A stretch of DNA of 64,000 nucleotides from Plantactinospora endophytica (GCF_016862915.1 NZ_BONW01000001.1:372001-436000); one strand, 5' to 3'. Shown: positions 42,297 to 50,615, numbered from the stretch's first letter. Made by a program: numbers and translations. Notes: generated by a model from the letters alone, not told the origin.

Positions 42297-43220
42297 GCCG
42301 AGCAGGTCGCGGAGGGCGGCGGTGTGCGGCGACACGGGCAGCGGGACACCGTCGAGTTCGCGGATCTCGGCGAGTCCGCGTACCGACGAGCTGAACCAGA
42401 CCCCGTCGGCCGTGTGCAGTTCGGCCGGGGTGACCAGCCGGTGGGCCGCCGTCCAGCCCAGCTCGTCGGCGTGCCGGAGCAACCAGTCCACGGTCACACC
42501 GGGCAGGATTCCGGTCTCCTCCGCCGGTACGGTGCACAGCACCCCGGCGGCCAGCCAGACCAGGTTGGCCGTCGGCCCCTCCAGGGCGTACCCGTCGGTC
42601 GAGGTCCACAGCACGTCGTCGACGCCGTTGCCGGCGGCCCAGCGCCGGGCCGCCTCGCTCAGCCCGTACGACGTGGTCTTGAGCCCGCCGAGCAGCCACG
42701 GCCGGCCGGTACGCGCGTCGGCCGCGACGCCGAGCGGCAGCGTCGCCACCCGGATGCCGTCCCGACGGGCCCGACGGGACACGGCCGGTACCCCGGAAAG
42801 GGTGGCGTAGACGGTCGGCCCGCCGCCGCCCTCCGGCCCCCGGGTGCAGACCAGCCGCAGCGCGCCCTCGGTCCCGGCCGGCCAGCCGGCGCAGGCGGTG
42901 TCGAGTAGTTCGCGTAGTTCGCCGGCCCCGGGCAGCGGCAGGTCCAGCGCCTGCGCCGCCCGGCCCAGCCGGGCCAGGTGCTCGTCGACCAGCCAGGGAC
43001 GGCCGCCCCTGACGTGCATCGTCTCGAAGAGCCCGTCGCCCCGGAGTACGCCCCGGTCGTCGGCCCGGATCAACGGCTCGCCGGCCGGCACCACCCCCCG
43101 ACCCAGCACGGCGACGACCGGCTGCTCGCCCGGCCCCACCGGCTGCTCACCCGGCCCCACCGGCTGCTCGCCCGGCAACATCGGCTGTTCGCCCGGCGCG
43201 ACCGGCTGCTGGCTGGACAT
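42276..43220 (-). CDS. PLP-dependent class IV aminotransferase (aminodeoxychorismate lyase-like)
   Basis: A 314-residue fold-type IV PLP enzyme. RADDRGVLRGDGLFETMHV and the catalytic lysine region LGGLKTTSYG, then DVLWTSTDGYALEGPTANLV and ETGILPGVT are all diagnostic; aminodeoxychorismate lyase (folate synthesis) is the likely role. The N-terminus carries a fourfold PGEQP(V/M) repeat before the domain (residues 9-34). The ATG has TACCCT ending 7 nt before it. Divergent from the fur gene. Confidence 0.85.
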   Translation of the reverse strand: MSSQQPVAPGEQPMLPGEQPVGPGEQPVGPGEQPVVAVLGRGVVPAGEPLIRADDRGVLRGDGLFETMHVRGGRPWLVDEHLARLGRAAQALDLPLPGAGELRELLDTACAGWPAGTEGALRLVCTRGPEGGGGPTVYATLSGVPAVSRRARRDGIRVATLPLGVAADARTGRPWLLGGLKTTSYGLSEAARRWAAGNGVDDVLWTSTDGYALEGPTANLVWLAAGVLCTVPAEETGILPGVTVDWLLRHADELGWTAAHRLVTPAELHTADGVWFSSSVRGLAEIRELDGVPLPVSPHTAALRDLLGFPAPPG

Positions 43221-43227
43221 GACGCCG

Positions 43228-43233
43228 AGGGTA
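43228..43233 (-). promoter_or_regulatory. -10 element of the aminotransferase gene (leaderless)
   Basis: TACCCT on the minus strand ends 7 nt before the ATG at 43220. Confidence 0.45.
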
Positions 43234-43266
43234 ACCGCCGAAGCGTCGGTCCCCGCCGATGCGAAC

Positions 43267-43272
43267 TATGCT
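43267..43272 (+). promoter_or_regulatory. -10 element of the fur-like gene (leaderless)
   Basis: TATGCT ends 6 nt before the GTG at 43279. Confidence 0.5.
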
Positions 43273-43278
43273 TTGACG

Positions 43279-43710
43279 GTGTCGGAATCGTCACTGGCGG
43301 AGATGCTGCGTGCCCGCGGACTGCGGCTGACGGCGCAGCGACAGTTGGTCCTCGAAGCCGTGCTCGAACTCGGGCACGCCACGCCCGAGCAGGTGCACTC
43401 GGCGGTCCGCGAGGTCGCCGCCGGAGTGAACATCACCACGATCTACCGGACTCTGGAACTACTCGAACGCCTCGGACTTGTTACCCATACGCACCTGTCC
43501 CACGGGTCACCGACGTACCACAGCGCGGGTGAGGACACCCACGTGCATCTGGTCTGCCGGATCTGCGGGGCGGTGGACGAGGTCGATCCGGAGGTGTTCG
43601 GGCCGCTCTGCGAGAAGCTGGCGGCCGAACAGGGCTTCCAGGTCGACATCGGGCACGTGGCACTCTTCGGTGTCTGTGGCCGGAGCGATTGCGAGGAGCG
43701 GCGGGAATGA
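43279..43710 (+). CDS. Fur family metalloregulator, Nur-like
   Basis: A 143-residue Fur-fold repressor. LRLTAQRQLVLEAVLELGHA and the recognition helix GVNITTIYRTLELLERLGLV precede a dimerisation domain with HVHLVCRICGAV and GVCGRSDC, the two Cys pairs of a structural zinc site. The sequence is closest, as remembered, to Streptomyces Nur, the nickel-dependent regulator, which is also encoded next to ygfZ. The metal cannot be fixed here. Its TGA overlaps the ygfZ start in ATGA. Confidence 0.9.
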   Translation: MSESSLAEMLRARGLRLTAQRQLVLEAVLELGHATPEQVHSAVREVAAGVNITTIYRTLELLERLGLVTHTHLSHGSPTYHSAGEDTHVHLVCRICGAVDEVDPEVFGPLCEKLAAEQGFQVDIGHVALFGVCGRSDCEERRE

Positions 43711-44819
43711 TCGAGATCGCGGGTGCGGTGACTGTCGAGGCGATCGACGAAGAGACGCGGGACCGGCCGGCACCGGAACACGCCGCGGCCGGGGTACGCC
43801 CGGTGGCCGCGCACTACGGCGACCCGATGCGCGAGCAGCGGCTGCTCGCCACCGACGTCGGCCTGGTCGACCGGTCGCACCGGGGGATCATCGCCGTACC
43901 CGGGGTCGAGCGGGCGAACTGGCTGCACACCCTGACCAGTCAGCACCTCGCCTCGCTCGCCGCCGGCCAGGGCAGCGAACTGCTGGTCCTCTCCCCGCAC
44001 GGGCACGTCGAGCAGCACGCGATGGTCGCCGAGGACGGCGAGACCACCTGGCTGGACACCGAGCCCGGGGACACCGACGGCCTGCTGACCTACCTGGAGA
44101 AGATGCGCTTCTTCACCCCGGTCGACCCCCGGGACGCCACCGCCGACTGGGCGCTGCTCTCCCTGGTCGGCCCGCGCGCGGTCGAGGCCGTCGCCACGCT
44201 CGGCGTGACCGGGCTGGCCGAACCGGACCTGCTCGGGGTGCCGGGTCCGAAGTTCGCCGCCGGCTCCGTGCCACCCCGACCGACCGTCGTGTACGACGTA
44301 CGGCCGCTGGTCGGTGGAGGCTGGGCGCGTCGGGTCCGGCTCGGCGTCGACCTGCTGGTGCCCCGAGGGAGCATGGCGGAGGTGGTCGACACGCTGACCG
44401 CCTCCGGCATCCCGGTCGCCGGACTGTGGGCGTACGAGGCGGTGCGGGTGGCGCAGCGGCTGCCACGGGTCGGCTTCGAGACCGACCACCGGACGATTCC
44501 GGCCGAGGTGGGGCTGGTGGCTCCGGCCGTACACCTGGACAAGGGCTGTTACCGGGGCCAGGAGACGGTGGCCCGGGTGCACAACATGGGCCGGCCGCCG
44601 CGCCGGCTGGCGCTGCTGCACCTGGACGGGGTGACCACCGACCAGCTTCCGGCGGCCGGTGCCCCGGTCACCGTCGACGGGCGCACGATCGGCTTCGTCG
44701 GTACGGCGGTCCGGCACTTCGAGCTGGGACCGGTGGCGCTGGCGGTGCTGAAGCGGTCGGTACCGGACGACGCCGCGCTGCTGGTCGAGGGCTCGGCCGC
44801 CGCGATCGACCCGGACTGA
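43707..44819 (+). CDS. ygfZ: YgfZ/GcvT-like folate-binding protein
   Basis: A 370-residue aminomethyltransferase-fold protein that uses folate to support iron-sulfur cluster repair. LLATDVGLVDRSHRGIIAV opens the fold; the YgfZ signature DKGCYRGQETVARVHNMG with its essential cysteine is intact. Translation is coupled to fur by the ATGA overlap, and GAGGAG lies upstream. Its last 24 nucleotides are repeated downstream. Confidence 0.93.
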   Translation: MIEIAGAVTVEAIDEETRDRPAPEHAAAGVRPVAAHYGDPMREQRLLATDVGLVDRSHRGIIAVPGVERANWLHTLTSQHLASLAAGQGSELLVLSPHGHVEQHAMVAEDGETTWLDTEPGDTDGLLTYLEKMRFFTPVDPRDATADWALLSLVGPRAVEAVATLGVTGLAEPDLLGVPGPKFAAGSVPPRPTVVYDVRPLVGGGWARRVRLGVDLLVPRGSMAEVVDTLTASGIPVAGLWAYEAVRVAQRLPRVGFETDHRTIPAEVGLVAPAVHLDKGCYRGQETVARVHNMGRPPRRLALLHLDGVTTDQLPAAGAPVTVDGRTIGFVGTAVRHFELGPVALAVLKRSVPDDAALLVEGSAAAIDPD

Positions 44820-44934
44820 CCCGCCGCGATCGACTCAGCCCGCCGCGATCTACCCGGGGCGGCCTGCCGCGATCGATCCGGACCAGCCCGCCGTGATCGA
44901 CCCGGGCCGGCCTGCCGTGATCGACCTGGGCAAG
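44796..44934. repeat. 24-bp tandem repeat, six units, beginning inside ygfZ
   Basis: Units start at 44796 (the last eight codons of ygfZ including TGA), 44820 (19 bp), 44839, 44863, 44887 and 44911 (24 bp each). Core CCGCCG(C/T)GATC(G/T)A is in all. The array runs from the ygfZ 3' end almost to the next promoter. Confidence 0.93.
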
Positions 44935-44951
44935 CCCGGTCCGGGCTCGAC

Positions 44952-44957
44952 TAGGAT
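44952..44957 (+). promoter_or_regulatory. -10 element of the BKACE gene (leaderless)
   Basis: TAGGAT ends 7 nt before the ATG at 44965. Confidence 0.55.
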
Positions 44958-44964
44958 CCCCGGC

Positions 44965-45801
44965 ATGACGGGCACCTTGATCACGGTCGCGCCGACCGGC
45001 GCCGAGTCGGCGAAGGCGGACGTGCCGGCGCTGCCGGTCACCCTCGACGAGTTGCTGGTCACCGCCAAGGAGTGCGAGGCGCTCGGTGCCGCGGTGATCC
45101 ATGTGCACATCCGGGACGACCAGGCCCGGCCCACCCTCGACCTGGGCCGACTGCGGGAGACCGTGGTCGCGCTGCGGGAGGGCACCAACCTGGTCGTGCA
45201 GCTCTCCACCGGGGGCGCGGTGACCGATCCGGAGGCGGACCGGCTGGCCGTGCTCGACGCCGAACCGGAGATGGCCTCCTGCACCATGGGTACGGTCAAC
45301 TTCGGTGACGACGTCTTCCTCAACCGCTGGCAGTTCATCGTCGAGCTGCACACCCGGATGCAGGACCGGGGCGTCGTGCCGGAGTACGAGATTTTCGACC
45401 TCGGCCACCTGACCGCGCTGCGCCGCCTGCTCGACCGGTACGGCCTGCCGGCCGGCGGGCACGTGCACGTCGACTTCGTGATGGGGGTGCCGGGCGGTAT
45501 GCCGGGCAGCACCGAGGCGCTGGTCGCCTGCCTCCAGGCGCTGCGGGACCTGCCGGACGGGACGACGTTCTCGGCGACCGGCATCGGCCGGAGCACCATT
45601 CCGGTGATGCTCGCCTCGGTCTCGGCCGGTGGGCACCTGCGGGTCGGCCTGGAGGACACGGTCACCTACGCCAAGGGGCGCCCGGTCGAGTCGAACATGC
45701 AACTGGTGGCCCGCGCGGTCGGGTTGGCCCAGCTCGCCCAGCGCCCGCCGCTGAGCCCCGCCCAGGCGCGGGAGCTGTTGGGACTCGCGGCACAGCGGTG
45801 A
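44965..45801 (+). CDS. BKACE/DUF849 beta-keto acid cleavage enzyme
   Basis: A 278-residue zinc enzyme of the 3-keto-5-aminohexanoate cleavage family, which split a beta-keto acid with acetyl-CoA. ALGAAVIHVHIRDDQ supplies the zinc histidines, NLVVQLSTGGAV and MASCTMGTVNFGDDVF are family segments, and HVHVDFVMGVPGGMPG follows. Which keto acid is used is not readable. ATG at 44965 is placed by a TAGGAT hexamer. Confidence 0.85.
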   Translation: MTGTLITVAPTGAESAKADVPALPVTLDELLVTAKECEALGAAVIHVHIRDDQARPTLDLGRLRETVVALREGTNLVVQLSTGGAVTDPEADRLAVLDAEPEMASCTMGTVNFGDDVFLNRWQFIVELHTRMQDRGVVPEYEIFDLGHLTALRRLLDRYGLPAGGHVHVDFVMGVPGGMPGSTEALVACLQALRDLPDGTTFSATGIGRSTIPVMLASVSAGGHLRVGLEDTVTYAKGRPVESNMQLVARAVGLAQLAQRPPLSPAQARELLGLAAQR

Positions 45802-45833
45802 GGGGCGCCGGGTCGGGTCACCGGCCCGGTGGG

Positions 45834-45839
45834 TACCGT
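45834..45839 (+). promoter_or_regulatory. -10 element of the asparaginase gene (leaderless)
   Basis: TACCGT ends 8 nt before the ATG at 45848. Confidence 0.45.
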
Positions 45840-45847
45840 CCGCGACC

Positions 45848-46810
45848 ATGGGCGAGATCTACGACGGCGGAGTTCCGCTGGTGGAGGCGGTCCGGTCGGG
45901 CTTCGTGGAGTCCGTACACCGGGGTTCCGTGGTGGTGCTGGACGCGACCGGCGCGGTACTGGCCGAGGCCGGTGACGTCCGGGGCCCGGTCTTCCCACGG
46001 TCGTCCAACAAGCCGCTCCAGGCGGTCGGCATGCTCCGGGCCGGGCTGCCGCTGACCGGTGCCGACCTGGCCGTCGCCTGCGCCAGCCACCACGGCGAGG
46101 ACCCGCACGTCGAACGGGTCGAGGCGCTGCTGCGGCGGGCCGGGCTGGACGCCTCGGCGCTGCACTGCCCACCGGACCTGCCGCTGTCGGAGCAGGCCCG
46201 GGACGCGCTGCTGCGGGCCGGTGGCGGGCCGTCCCGGCTGCGGATGAACTGCTCCGGCAAGCACACCGGGATGCTGCTCACCTGCCTCGCCGCCGGCTGG
46301 CCGGTGGCCGGGTACTGGCGGCCCGAGCACCCGCTCCAGCAGCGGATCACCGCCACGGTGGAGGAGCTCACCGGCGAGCCGGCGGCGGCGGTCGGGATCG
46401 ACGGCTGCGGTGCGCCGGTACTCGCCGGTTCGCTGACCGGGCTCGCCGCGGCGTACCTGCGGCTGGTCTCGGCCGAGCCGGGCTCGCCGGCCCGTACGGT
46501 CGCGGACGCGATGCGGGCGTACCCGGAGATGGTCGCCGGCACCGGCGACGAGGCGTACGACACCCGACTGATGACCGGGATTCCGGGACTGCTCGCCAAG
46601 AGTGGCGCCGAGGGCGTGGTCGCGGTGGCGGTACCCGGGGTCGGCGCGGTGGCCGCCAAGATCGACGACGGCGGGATGCGGGCCCGGATGCCGGTGCTGG
46701 TCTCGGCGTTGCGCCGGCTGTCGGTGGACGCCCCGATCCTCGACGAACTGGCCGAGTCTCCGCTGCACGGCGGCGGCGAGCCGGTCGGCTCGGTACGCAC
46801 CCGCTGGTGA
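45848..46810 (+). CDS. Asparaginase, type II-like family (PF06089)
   Basis: A 320-residue protein of the Rhizobium etli type asparaginase family. VRSGFVESVHRGSVVVLDA, RSSNKPLQAVGML and MNCSGKHTGMLLTCL are its conserved blocks; the SxxK-like and CSGKH segments host catalytic residues. It should hydrolyse L-asparagine to aspartate and ammonia. The last residues GSVRTRW and the stop are duplicated downstream. Confidence 0.88.
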   Translation: MGEIYDGGVPLVEAVRSGFVESVHRGSVVVLDATGAVLAEAGDVRGPVFPRSSNKPLQAVGMLRAGLPLTGADLAVACASHHGEDPHVERVEALLRRAGLDASALHCPPDLPLSEQARDALLRAGGGPSRLRMNCSGKHTGMLLTCLAAGWPVAGYWRPEHPLQQRITATVEELTGEPAAAVGIDGCGAPVLAGSLTGLAAAYLRLVSAEPGSPARTVADAMRAYPEMVAGTGDEAYDTRLMTGIPGLLAKSGAEGVVAVAVPGVGAVAAKIDDGGMRARMPVLVSALRRLSVDAPILDELAESPLHGGGEPVGSVRTRW

Positions 46811-46860
46811 CCTGAACGTCCTGATCGGTACGCACCCGCTGGTGACCTGAACGCCCTGGG
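46791..46860. repeat. 35-bp tandem duplication of the asparaginase 3' end
   Basis: 46791-46825 and 46826-46860 share 28 identical leading bases (GGTACGCACCCGCTGGTGAC in both). The first copy contains the real TGA stop at 46808-46810. Confidence 0.95.
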
Positions 46861-46970
46861 TTGGTGATCGGCGTGTTCCGGGCTGGTGACCCGGCGGTGG
46901 CGGCGCTGACGCTGCTGACCCGGAAGGCGTGTCCCGGGTCCGGTCGGTGGCGTTGAGACGTGCCTAACTA

Positions 46971-47009
46971 TTGCTAGCTTTCGCAAGCATTCTGCTTGCA
47001 GGAGCAAGC
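46971..47009. promoter_or_regulatory. GCAAGC/GCTTGC repeats upstream of the HTH gene
   Basis: GCAAGC (46983), GCTTGC (46994) and GCAAGC (47004) with TTGC at 46971 form overlapping inverted and direct repeats just upstream of the -10 element of the HTH regulator, a likely autoregulatory operator. Confidence 0.55.
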
Positions 47010-47018
47010 GTTGGTGGC

Positions 47019-47024
47019 TACCGT
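47019..47024 (+). promoter_or_regulatory. -10 element of the HTH-hbhA operon (leaderless)
   Basis: TACCGT ends 6 nt before the ATG at 47031. Confidence 0.5.
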
Positions 47025-47030
47025 CGAGTC

Positions 47031-47690
47031 ATGGCCAATCCGAAGGACCTTCCCCGGGACGTCGGTGGGTTCATCCGCGACCTCCGTCGCAACGCGAAGA
47101 TCTCGTTGCGGCAACTGGCCGAGCAGGCCGGGGTGAGCAACCCCTACCTGAGCCAGATCGAGCGCGGGCTGCGCAAGCCGAGCGCCGAGGTGCTCCAGCA
47201 GTTGGCCAGCGCCCTGCGGGTCTCCACCCCGGTGATGTACCTGCGGGCCGGCCTGCTCGACGACCGCGAGGGGCAGGGCGTGCTCGCCGCCATCGCGGCC
47301 GATCCGGACCTGACGATGCCGCAGAAGCAGTCGCTCAGCCAGATCTACGAGACGTTCCGTCGGGAGAACATCCGGCACGGCGACGTACCGGCCGAACCGG
47401 GCGCTCCGGGCGCCGCCGCCGGGGAAACCGCCCGCACCGAGAGCGACCGGTACAGCGCCGAGGTGCCGGCCAGCGCTCCGAAGCCGGCGGACGACCCGGC
47501 GGAAGCCGTACTCGAATCGGTGGCGGTGACCGAGGCCGGCGCCGCCGCGCCACCCACCGGACCCCGGACCGGCGCGGAGGACACGCCGCCGGCCGCAGCC
47601 ACGAAGAGGACCGCCAGGAAGGCGGTCAAGAAGGCCGGGCCGTCGGCTCCGACGGTCGCCTCGGCCCCTGACGAGGAGGAGCAGTCATGA
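47031..47690 (+). CDS. XRE-family HTH regulator (Rv0474-like)
   Basis: A 219-residue protein. The N-terminal HTH is very canonical (ISLRQLAEQAGVSNPYLSQI, then ERGLRKPSAEVLQQL). A helical linker (LTMPQKQSLSQIYETF) follows and the last 90 residues are disordered and Ala/Pro-rich with a lysine cluster (KRTARKAVKKAG). In mycobacteria the same regulator precedes hbhA. Its stop overlaps the hbhA start in ATGA. Confidence 0.88.
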   Translation: MANPKDLPRDVGGFIRDLRRNAKISLRQLAEQAGVSNPYLSQIERGLRKPSAEVLQQLASALRVSTPVMYLRAGLLDDREGQGVLAAIAADPDLTMPQKQSLSQIYETFRRENIRHGDVPAEPGAPGAAAGETARTESDRYSAEVPASAPKPADDPAEAVLESVAVTEAGAAAPPTGPRTGAEDTPPAAATKRTARKAVKKAGPSAPTVASAPDEEEQS

Positions 47691-48328
47691 CCCAGCCCCG
47701 AACCGCCCGGATCCCCGCTCCGCTCTACGCGGTGGCCGGTGCCGGCGAACTCGCGTACCAGCAGTTGCGCCGGCTGCCCGCCGTGGTGAGCGGGCTCGGC
47801 GACGAGGCCACCCGGACCGAGCTGCGGGAGAAGGCCGTGGCGACCACCGCCGAACTGCGGGACAAGGCCGCGCTGACCCTGCGCAACGCCAACTCTGGCG
47901 CGGCGAACCTGCGGCACCGGGCCGCCAACGGCGAGTTGGACCTCGACCGGCTGCGCGAGGCGACCATCCGCAACGCGGCGGTGGTGGTGGCCGGCGCCCA
48001 GGCCGCCCAGGAGCGTGCCGTCGCCGTCTACGGCGACCTCGTCGCCCGGGGTGAGCGGGTCGTCGGCTCCGGCGTGGTGCAGGCCGCCGACACCGTCAAC
48101 GCGGACATCACCGCCACCGAGGCACCGGCGGTCGGCGCCCCTGCCCAGCCGGTGCTGAGCACCACCCCGGCCGAGGTCGTCGACCAGGTCAAGGAGCCGG
48201 CCGCGTCGGCCGAGGCCGCCGCGACCGCCGCCGACACCACGCCGACCAAGGCCGTCACGAAGCGCCGCCCGGCGGCGAAGTCGACCCGCCCGGCGACCAA
48301 GCGCACCCGCCCGGCGACCGACGAGTAG
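47687..48328 (+). CDS. hbhA: HbhA-like heparin-binding hemagglutinin homolog
   Basis: A 213-residue protein with a predicted long coiled coil (about 30-125, TRTELREKAVATTAELRDKA) and a C-terminal Lys/Ala/Arg/Pro tail (TKAVTKRRPAAKSTRPATKR). Mycobacterial HbhA has the same architecture and binds heparan sulfate through its lysine tail; here the tail is shorter and richer in arginine. A cell-surface or membrane-curvature role is likely in a free-living bacterium. GAGGAGGAG precedes the coupled ATG. Confidence 0.82.
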   Translation: MTQPRTARIPAPLYAVAGAGELAYQQLRRLPAVVSGLGDEATRTELREKAVATTAELRDKAALTLRNANSGAANLRHRAANGELDLDRLREATIRNAAVVVAGAQAAQERAVAVYGDLVARGERVVGSGVVQAADTVNADITATEAPAVGAPAQPVLSTTPAEVVDQVKEPAASAEAAATAADTTPTKAVTKRRPAAKSTRPATKRTRPATDE

Positions 48329-48472
48329 GCCGGAGAGCAGCGATAAGCAGGCCACCGGGGGCCGGGCGACCGGCGAATCACGCTGACGGCGGGGACAAGA
48401 ACGTGGTCGGGTGAGCCGGAGCGGGCCATCGGGGACCGGCGAAACAGGCCCGGTGGCGGGGAAGTAGGCGAC

Positions 48473-48520
48473 CGGTGACCCCGGGTGGGTGCGGCAAGTG
48501 GCACACACCCGGGGTCACCG
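48473..48520 (+). terminator. Terminator of the HTH-hbhA operon
   Basis: CGGTGACCCCGGGTG (48473-48487) is exactly complementary to 48506-48520, an 18-nt loop. It ends 3 bp before the -10 element of the DUF2516 gene, so it overlaps that promoter. Confidence 0.8.
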
Positions 48521-48523
48521 ACA

Positions 48524-48529
48524 TAAGCT
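48524..48529 (+). promoter_or_regulatory. -10 element of the DUF2516 gene (leaderless)
   Basis: TAAGCT ends 7 nt before the ATG at 48537. Confidence 0.55.
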
Positions 48530-48536
48530 TCACGCC

Positions 48537-48851
48537 ATGGGCACAGCCGCGCCGATCTTCTACACCGACGTCGTCTTCATCATCAACCTGGTGCTGATCG
48601 TCTTCGCCCTCGTGACCCAGGGCGTCGCGCTCGTGCACTGCATCACCCAACGTTCGGACGCCTTCCCGGCGATCGGCACGCTCCCCAAGGGAGCCTGGGT
48701 CGCCATCCTGGCCGTCTGCCTGGTGCTCACCCTGCTGCTCTACCAGCCGATCAACATCTTCGCGCTGATCGGCATCGCAGCAGCGTTGATCTATCTGCTC
48801 GACGTCCGGGTCGGACTGCGTGACCTGACCGACGGCAAAGGCTTCTGGTGA
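48537..48851 (+). CDS. DUF2516 small membrane protein (Rv0476-like)
   Basis: A 104-residue protein with three hydrophobic helices (VVFIINLVLIVFALVTQ, WVAILAVCLVLTLLLY, IFALIGIAAALIYLLDV) and a conserved end VRVGLRDL. Function unknown. It is conserved after hbhA in mycobacteria. Its TGA overlaps the GTG of the hydrolase gene. Confidence 0.88.
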   Translation: MGTAAPIFYTDVVFIINLVLIVFALVTQGVALVHCITQRSDAFPAIGTLPKGAWVAILAVCLVLTLLLYQPINIFALIGIAAALIYLLDVRVGLRDLTDGKGFW

Positions 48852-49732
48852 GAGATTTCCGCTGGCCACCGCCGCCCGACGGCGGGCCACGGACGTACGG
48901 CCCCGGGCCGACCGCCCCGCGCAGCGGTCGGCCGGCGCTGCCCGATCCGGAGACCGAGCTGGTCGCCACCCCGCACGGCGTACGGCTGGAACGGCTGGTG
49001 ACCGGCGACGGTGACCCGGTCACGGTGTTCGCACACGGGCTCGGCACCGGCATCTCCACCACCCGGCCGCTGGGCAGCGCGGTCAACGGTCGCAAGATCT
49101 TCTTCCAGTTCCGTGGCCACGGTCGGTCCGAGGCGCCGGAGGGCGAGTGGAGCTACGCCGACCTGGCCCGTGACCTGCGAGCCGTCGCCGACCTCGGCAA
49201 CGCCAGTCGGGCGCTCGGGATCAGCCTCGGCGCGGGTGCGCTCTGCCGACTCCTCTGGGAGAGCCCGGGACGCTTCGAGCGGGCGGTCTTCGTGCTGCCG
49301 GCCGTACTCGACGAGCCCCGGCCGGAGGTGGCCCGGCGCCGGCTGACCGAACTGCTCACCGCCGTACGCAGCGGCGACGCCGCCGAGGTGGCCGAGGCGG
49401 TCGCCTTCGAGGTGCCAGCGGCGGTCCGCAACACCCCGGCCGGCTGGGCCTACCTGCGGCAGCGGGTGGACCAGTTGACTCGGGACGGGCTCGCCACCGG
49501 GCTGGCCAGCCTGCCCGGTCAGGTCGCCGTCCGGCAGCGCTCGGCCCTGGCGGCGGTCACCGCCCGTACCCTGGTGATCGGCTGTGCCGGCGACGACCTG
49601 CATCCGGTCGCGGTCGCCGAGCAGCTCGCCGAGGCGCTGCCGGCGGCGACCCTGCACGTCTACGACAAGCCCGGCCTGCTCTGGACGCACCGCACCGACC
49701 TGCGCGAACGGATCTCCGGCTTCCTCAACTGA
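48848..49732 (+). CDS. Alpha/beta hydrolase
   Basis: A 294-residue hydrolase. Oxyanion-hole strand TVFAHGLGTG, nucleophile elbow GISLGAG, acid in CAGDDLHPV and histidine in WTHRTDL make a plausible Ser-Asp-His triad. A 30-residue proline-rich N-terminus precedes it. The substrate is unknown. The GTG start overlaps the DUF2516 stop (GTGA). Confidence 0.9.
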   Translation: MRDFRWPPPPDGGPRTYGPGPTAPRSGRPALPDPETELVATPHGVRLERLVTGDGDPVTVFAHGLGTGISTTRPLGSAVNGRKIFFQFRGHGRSEAPEGEWSYADLARDLRAVADLGNASRALGISLGAGALCRLLWESPGRFERAVFVLPAVLDEPRPEVARRRLTELLTAVRSGDAAEVAEAVAFEVPAAVRNTPAGWAYLRQRVDQLTRDGLATGLASLPGQVAVRQRSALAAVTARTLVIGCAGDDLHPVAVAEQLAEALPAATLHVYDKPGLLWTHRTDLRERISGFLN

Positions 49733-49863
49733 CCGCCGGGGCACCTCCGGCGCGACCGTGACCGCGACAGCGTCAGCGACCGGCACGAGCGCGGTCCCGC
49801 CGGCGTCGAGTTCTGGCTCGTCCCGGCGGGCTTCCGGTGGCACCGCAGCCAGACCGGCCGGGG

Positions 49864-49869
49864 TAACGT
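49864..49869 (+). promoter_or_regulatory. -10 element of the AlaX gene (leaderless)
   Basis: TAACGT ends 8 nt before the ATG at 49878. Confidence 0.5.
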
Positions 49870-49877
49870 GGCGCACC

Positions 49878-50615
49878 ATGGGCGTTTCCCAGCACGGCCG
49901 GACGCACCGGCTCGACCTCGCCGATCCGACCCTGCGGGAGTGGGAGTGCACGGTGCTCTCCGCCGATCCCGAGCAGGGGATCGTGCTCGACCGGTCGGCC
50001 TTCTACCCGGGCGGCGGCGGTCAACCGCCGGACCACGGCGTACTGCTCTGGCAGGGCGTGCAGACCCGGATCGTCGGCACCCGCAAGGGCGACGACCTCT
50101 ACCTGATCCCCGCCGAGGGTGACCCGCTGCCCCCGGTCGGTACCGCCGTGACCGGCGCGCTCGCCGACGAGCGGCGCACCCTGCTGATGCGTACCCACTC
50201 CGGGTTGCACGTGCTCTGCGGTGTGGTGTTCCGGGACTTCGGTGCCCTGGTCACCGGCGGCAACATGGAAGCGGGCGAGGCGCGGATGGATTTCAACCTG
50301 CCGGAGGTGCCGTCCGACTTCAAGGCCCGGCTGGAGGAGCTGGTCAACAGCGAGGTCACCGCCGACCGGGCGGTCGCGGTGAAGGTGCTGCCCCGGGACG
50401 AGGCGCTGGCCCTGCCGGACATCATCCGTACCCAGTCCAACCTGATCCCCGCCGACGAGCAGGAGATCCGGATCGTCGACATCGTCGGGCTGGACGTGCA
50501 GGCCGACGGCGGCACGCACGTCGCCTCGACCGCCCAGATCGGCAAGATCCAGGTGGTCAAGGTGGAGAGCAAGGGGCGGGCCAACCGACGGGTACGGGTC
50601 CGGCTCGTCAACTGA
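49878..50615 (+). CDS. Alanyl-tRNA editing protein (AlaX)
   Basis: A 245-residue free-standing AlaRS editing domain that hydrolyses Ser-tRNA(Ala). RSAFYPGGGGQPPDHG and zinc ligands in RTHSGLHVLCGVV (H-x-x-x-H) are intact. The usual second ligand pair C-G-G-T-H appears as ADGGTHVAST, so the cysteine is replaced by aspartate. This is seen in other AlaX proteins as far as I recall. Start is leaderless. Confidence 0.88.
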   Translation: MGVSQHGRTHRLDLADPTLREWECTVLSADPEQGIVLDRSAFYPGGGGQPPDHGVLLWQGVQTRIVGTRKGDDLYLIPAEGDPLPPVGTAVTGALADERRTLLMRTHSGLHVLCGVVFRDFGALVTGGNMEAGEARMDFNLPEVPSDFKARLEELVNSEVTADRAVAVKVLPRDEALALPDIIRTQSNLIPADEQEIRIVDIVGLDVQADGGTHVASTAQIGKIQVVKVESKGRANRRVRVRLVN

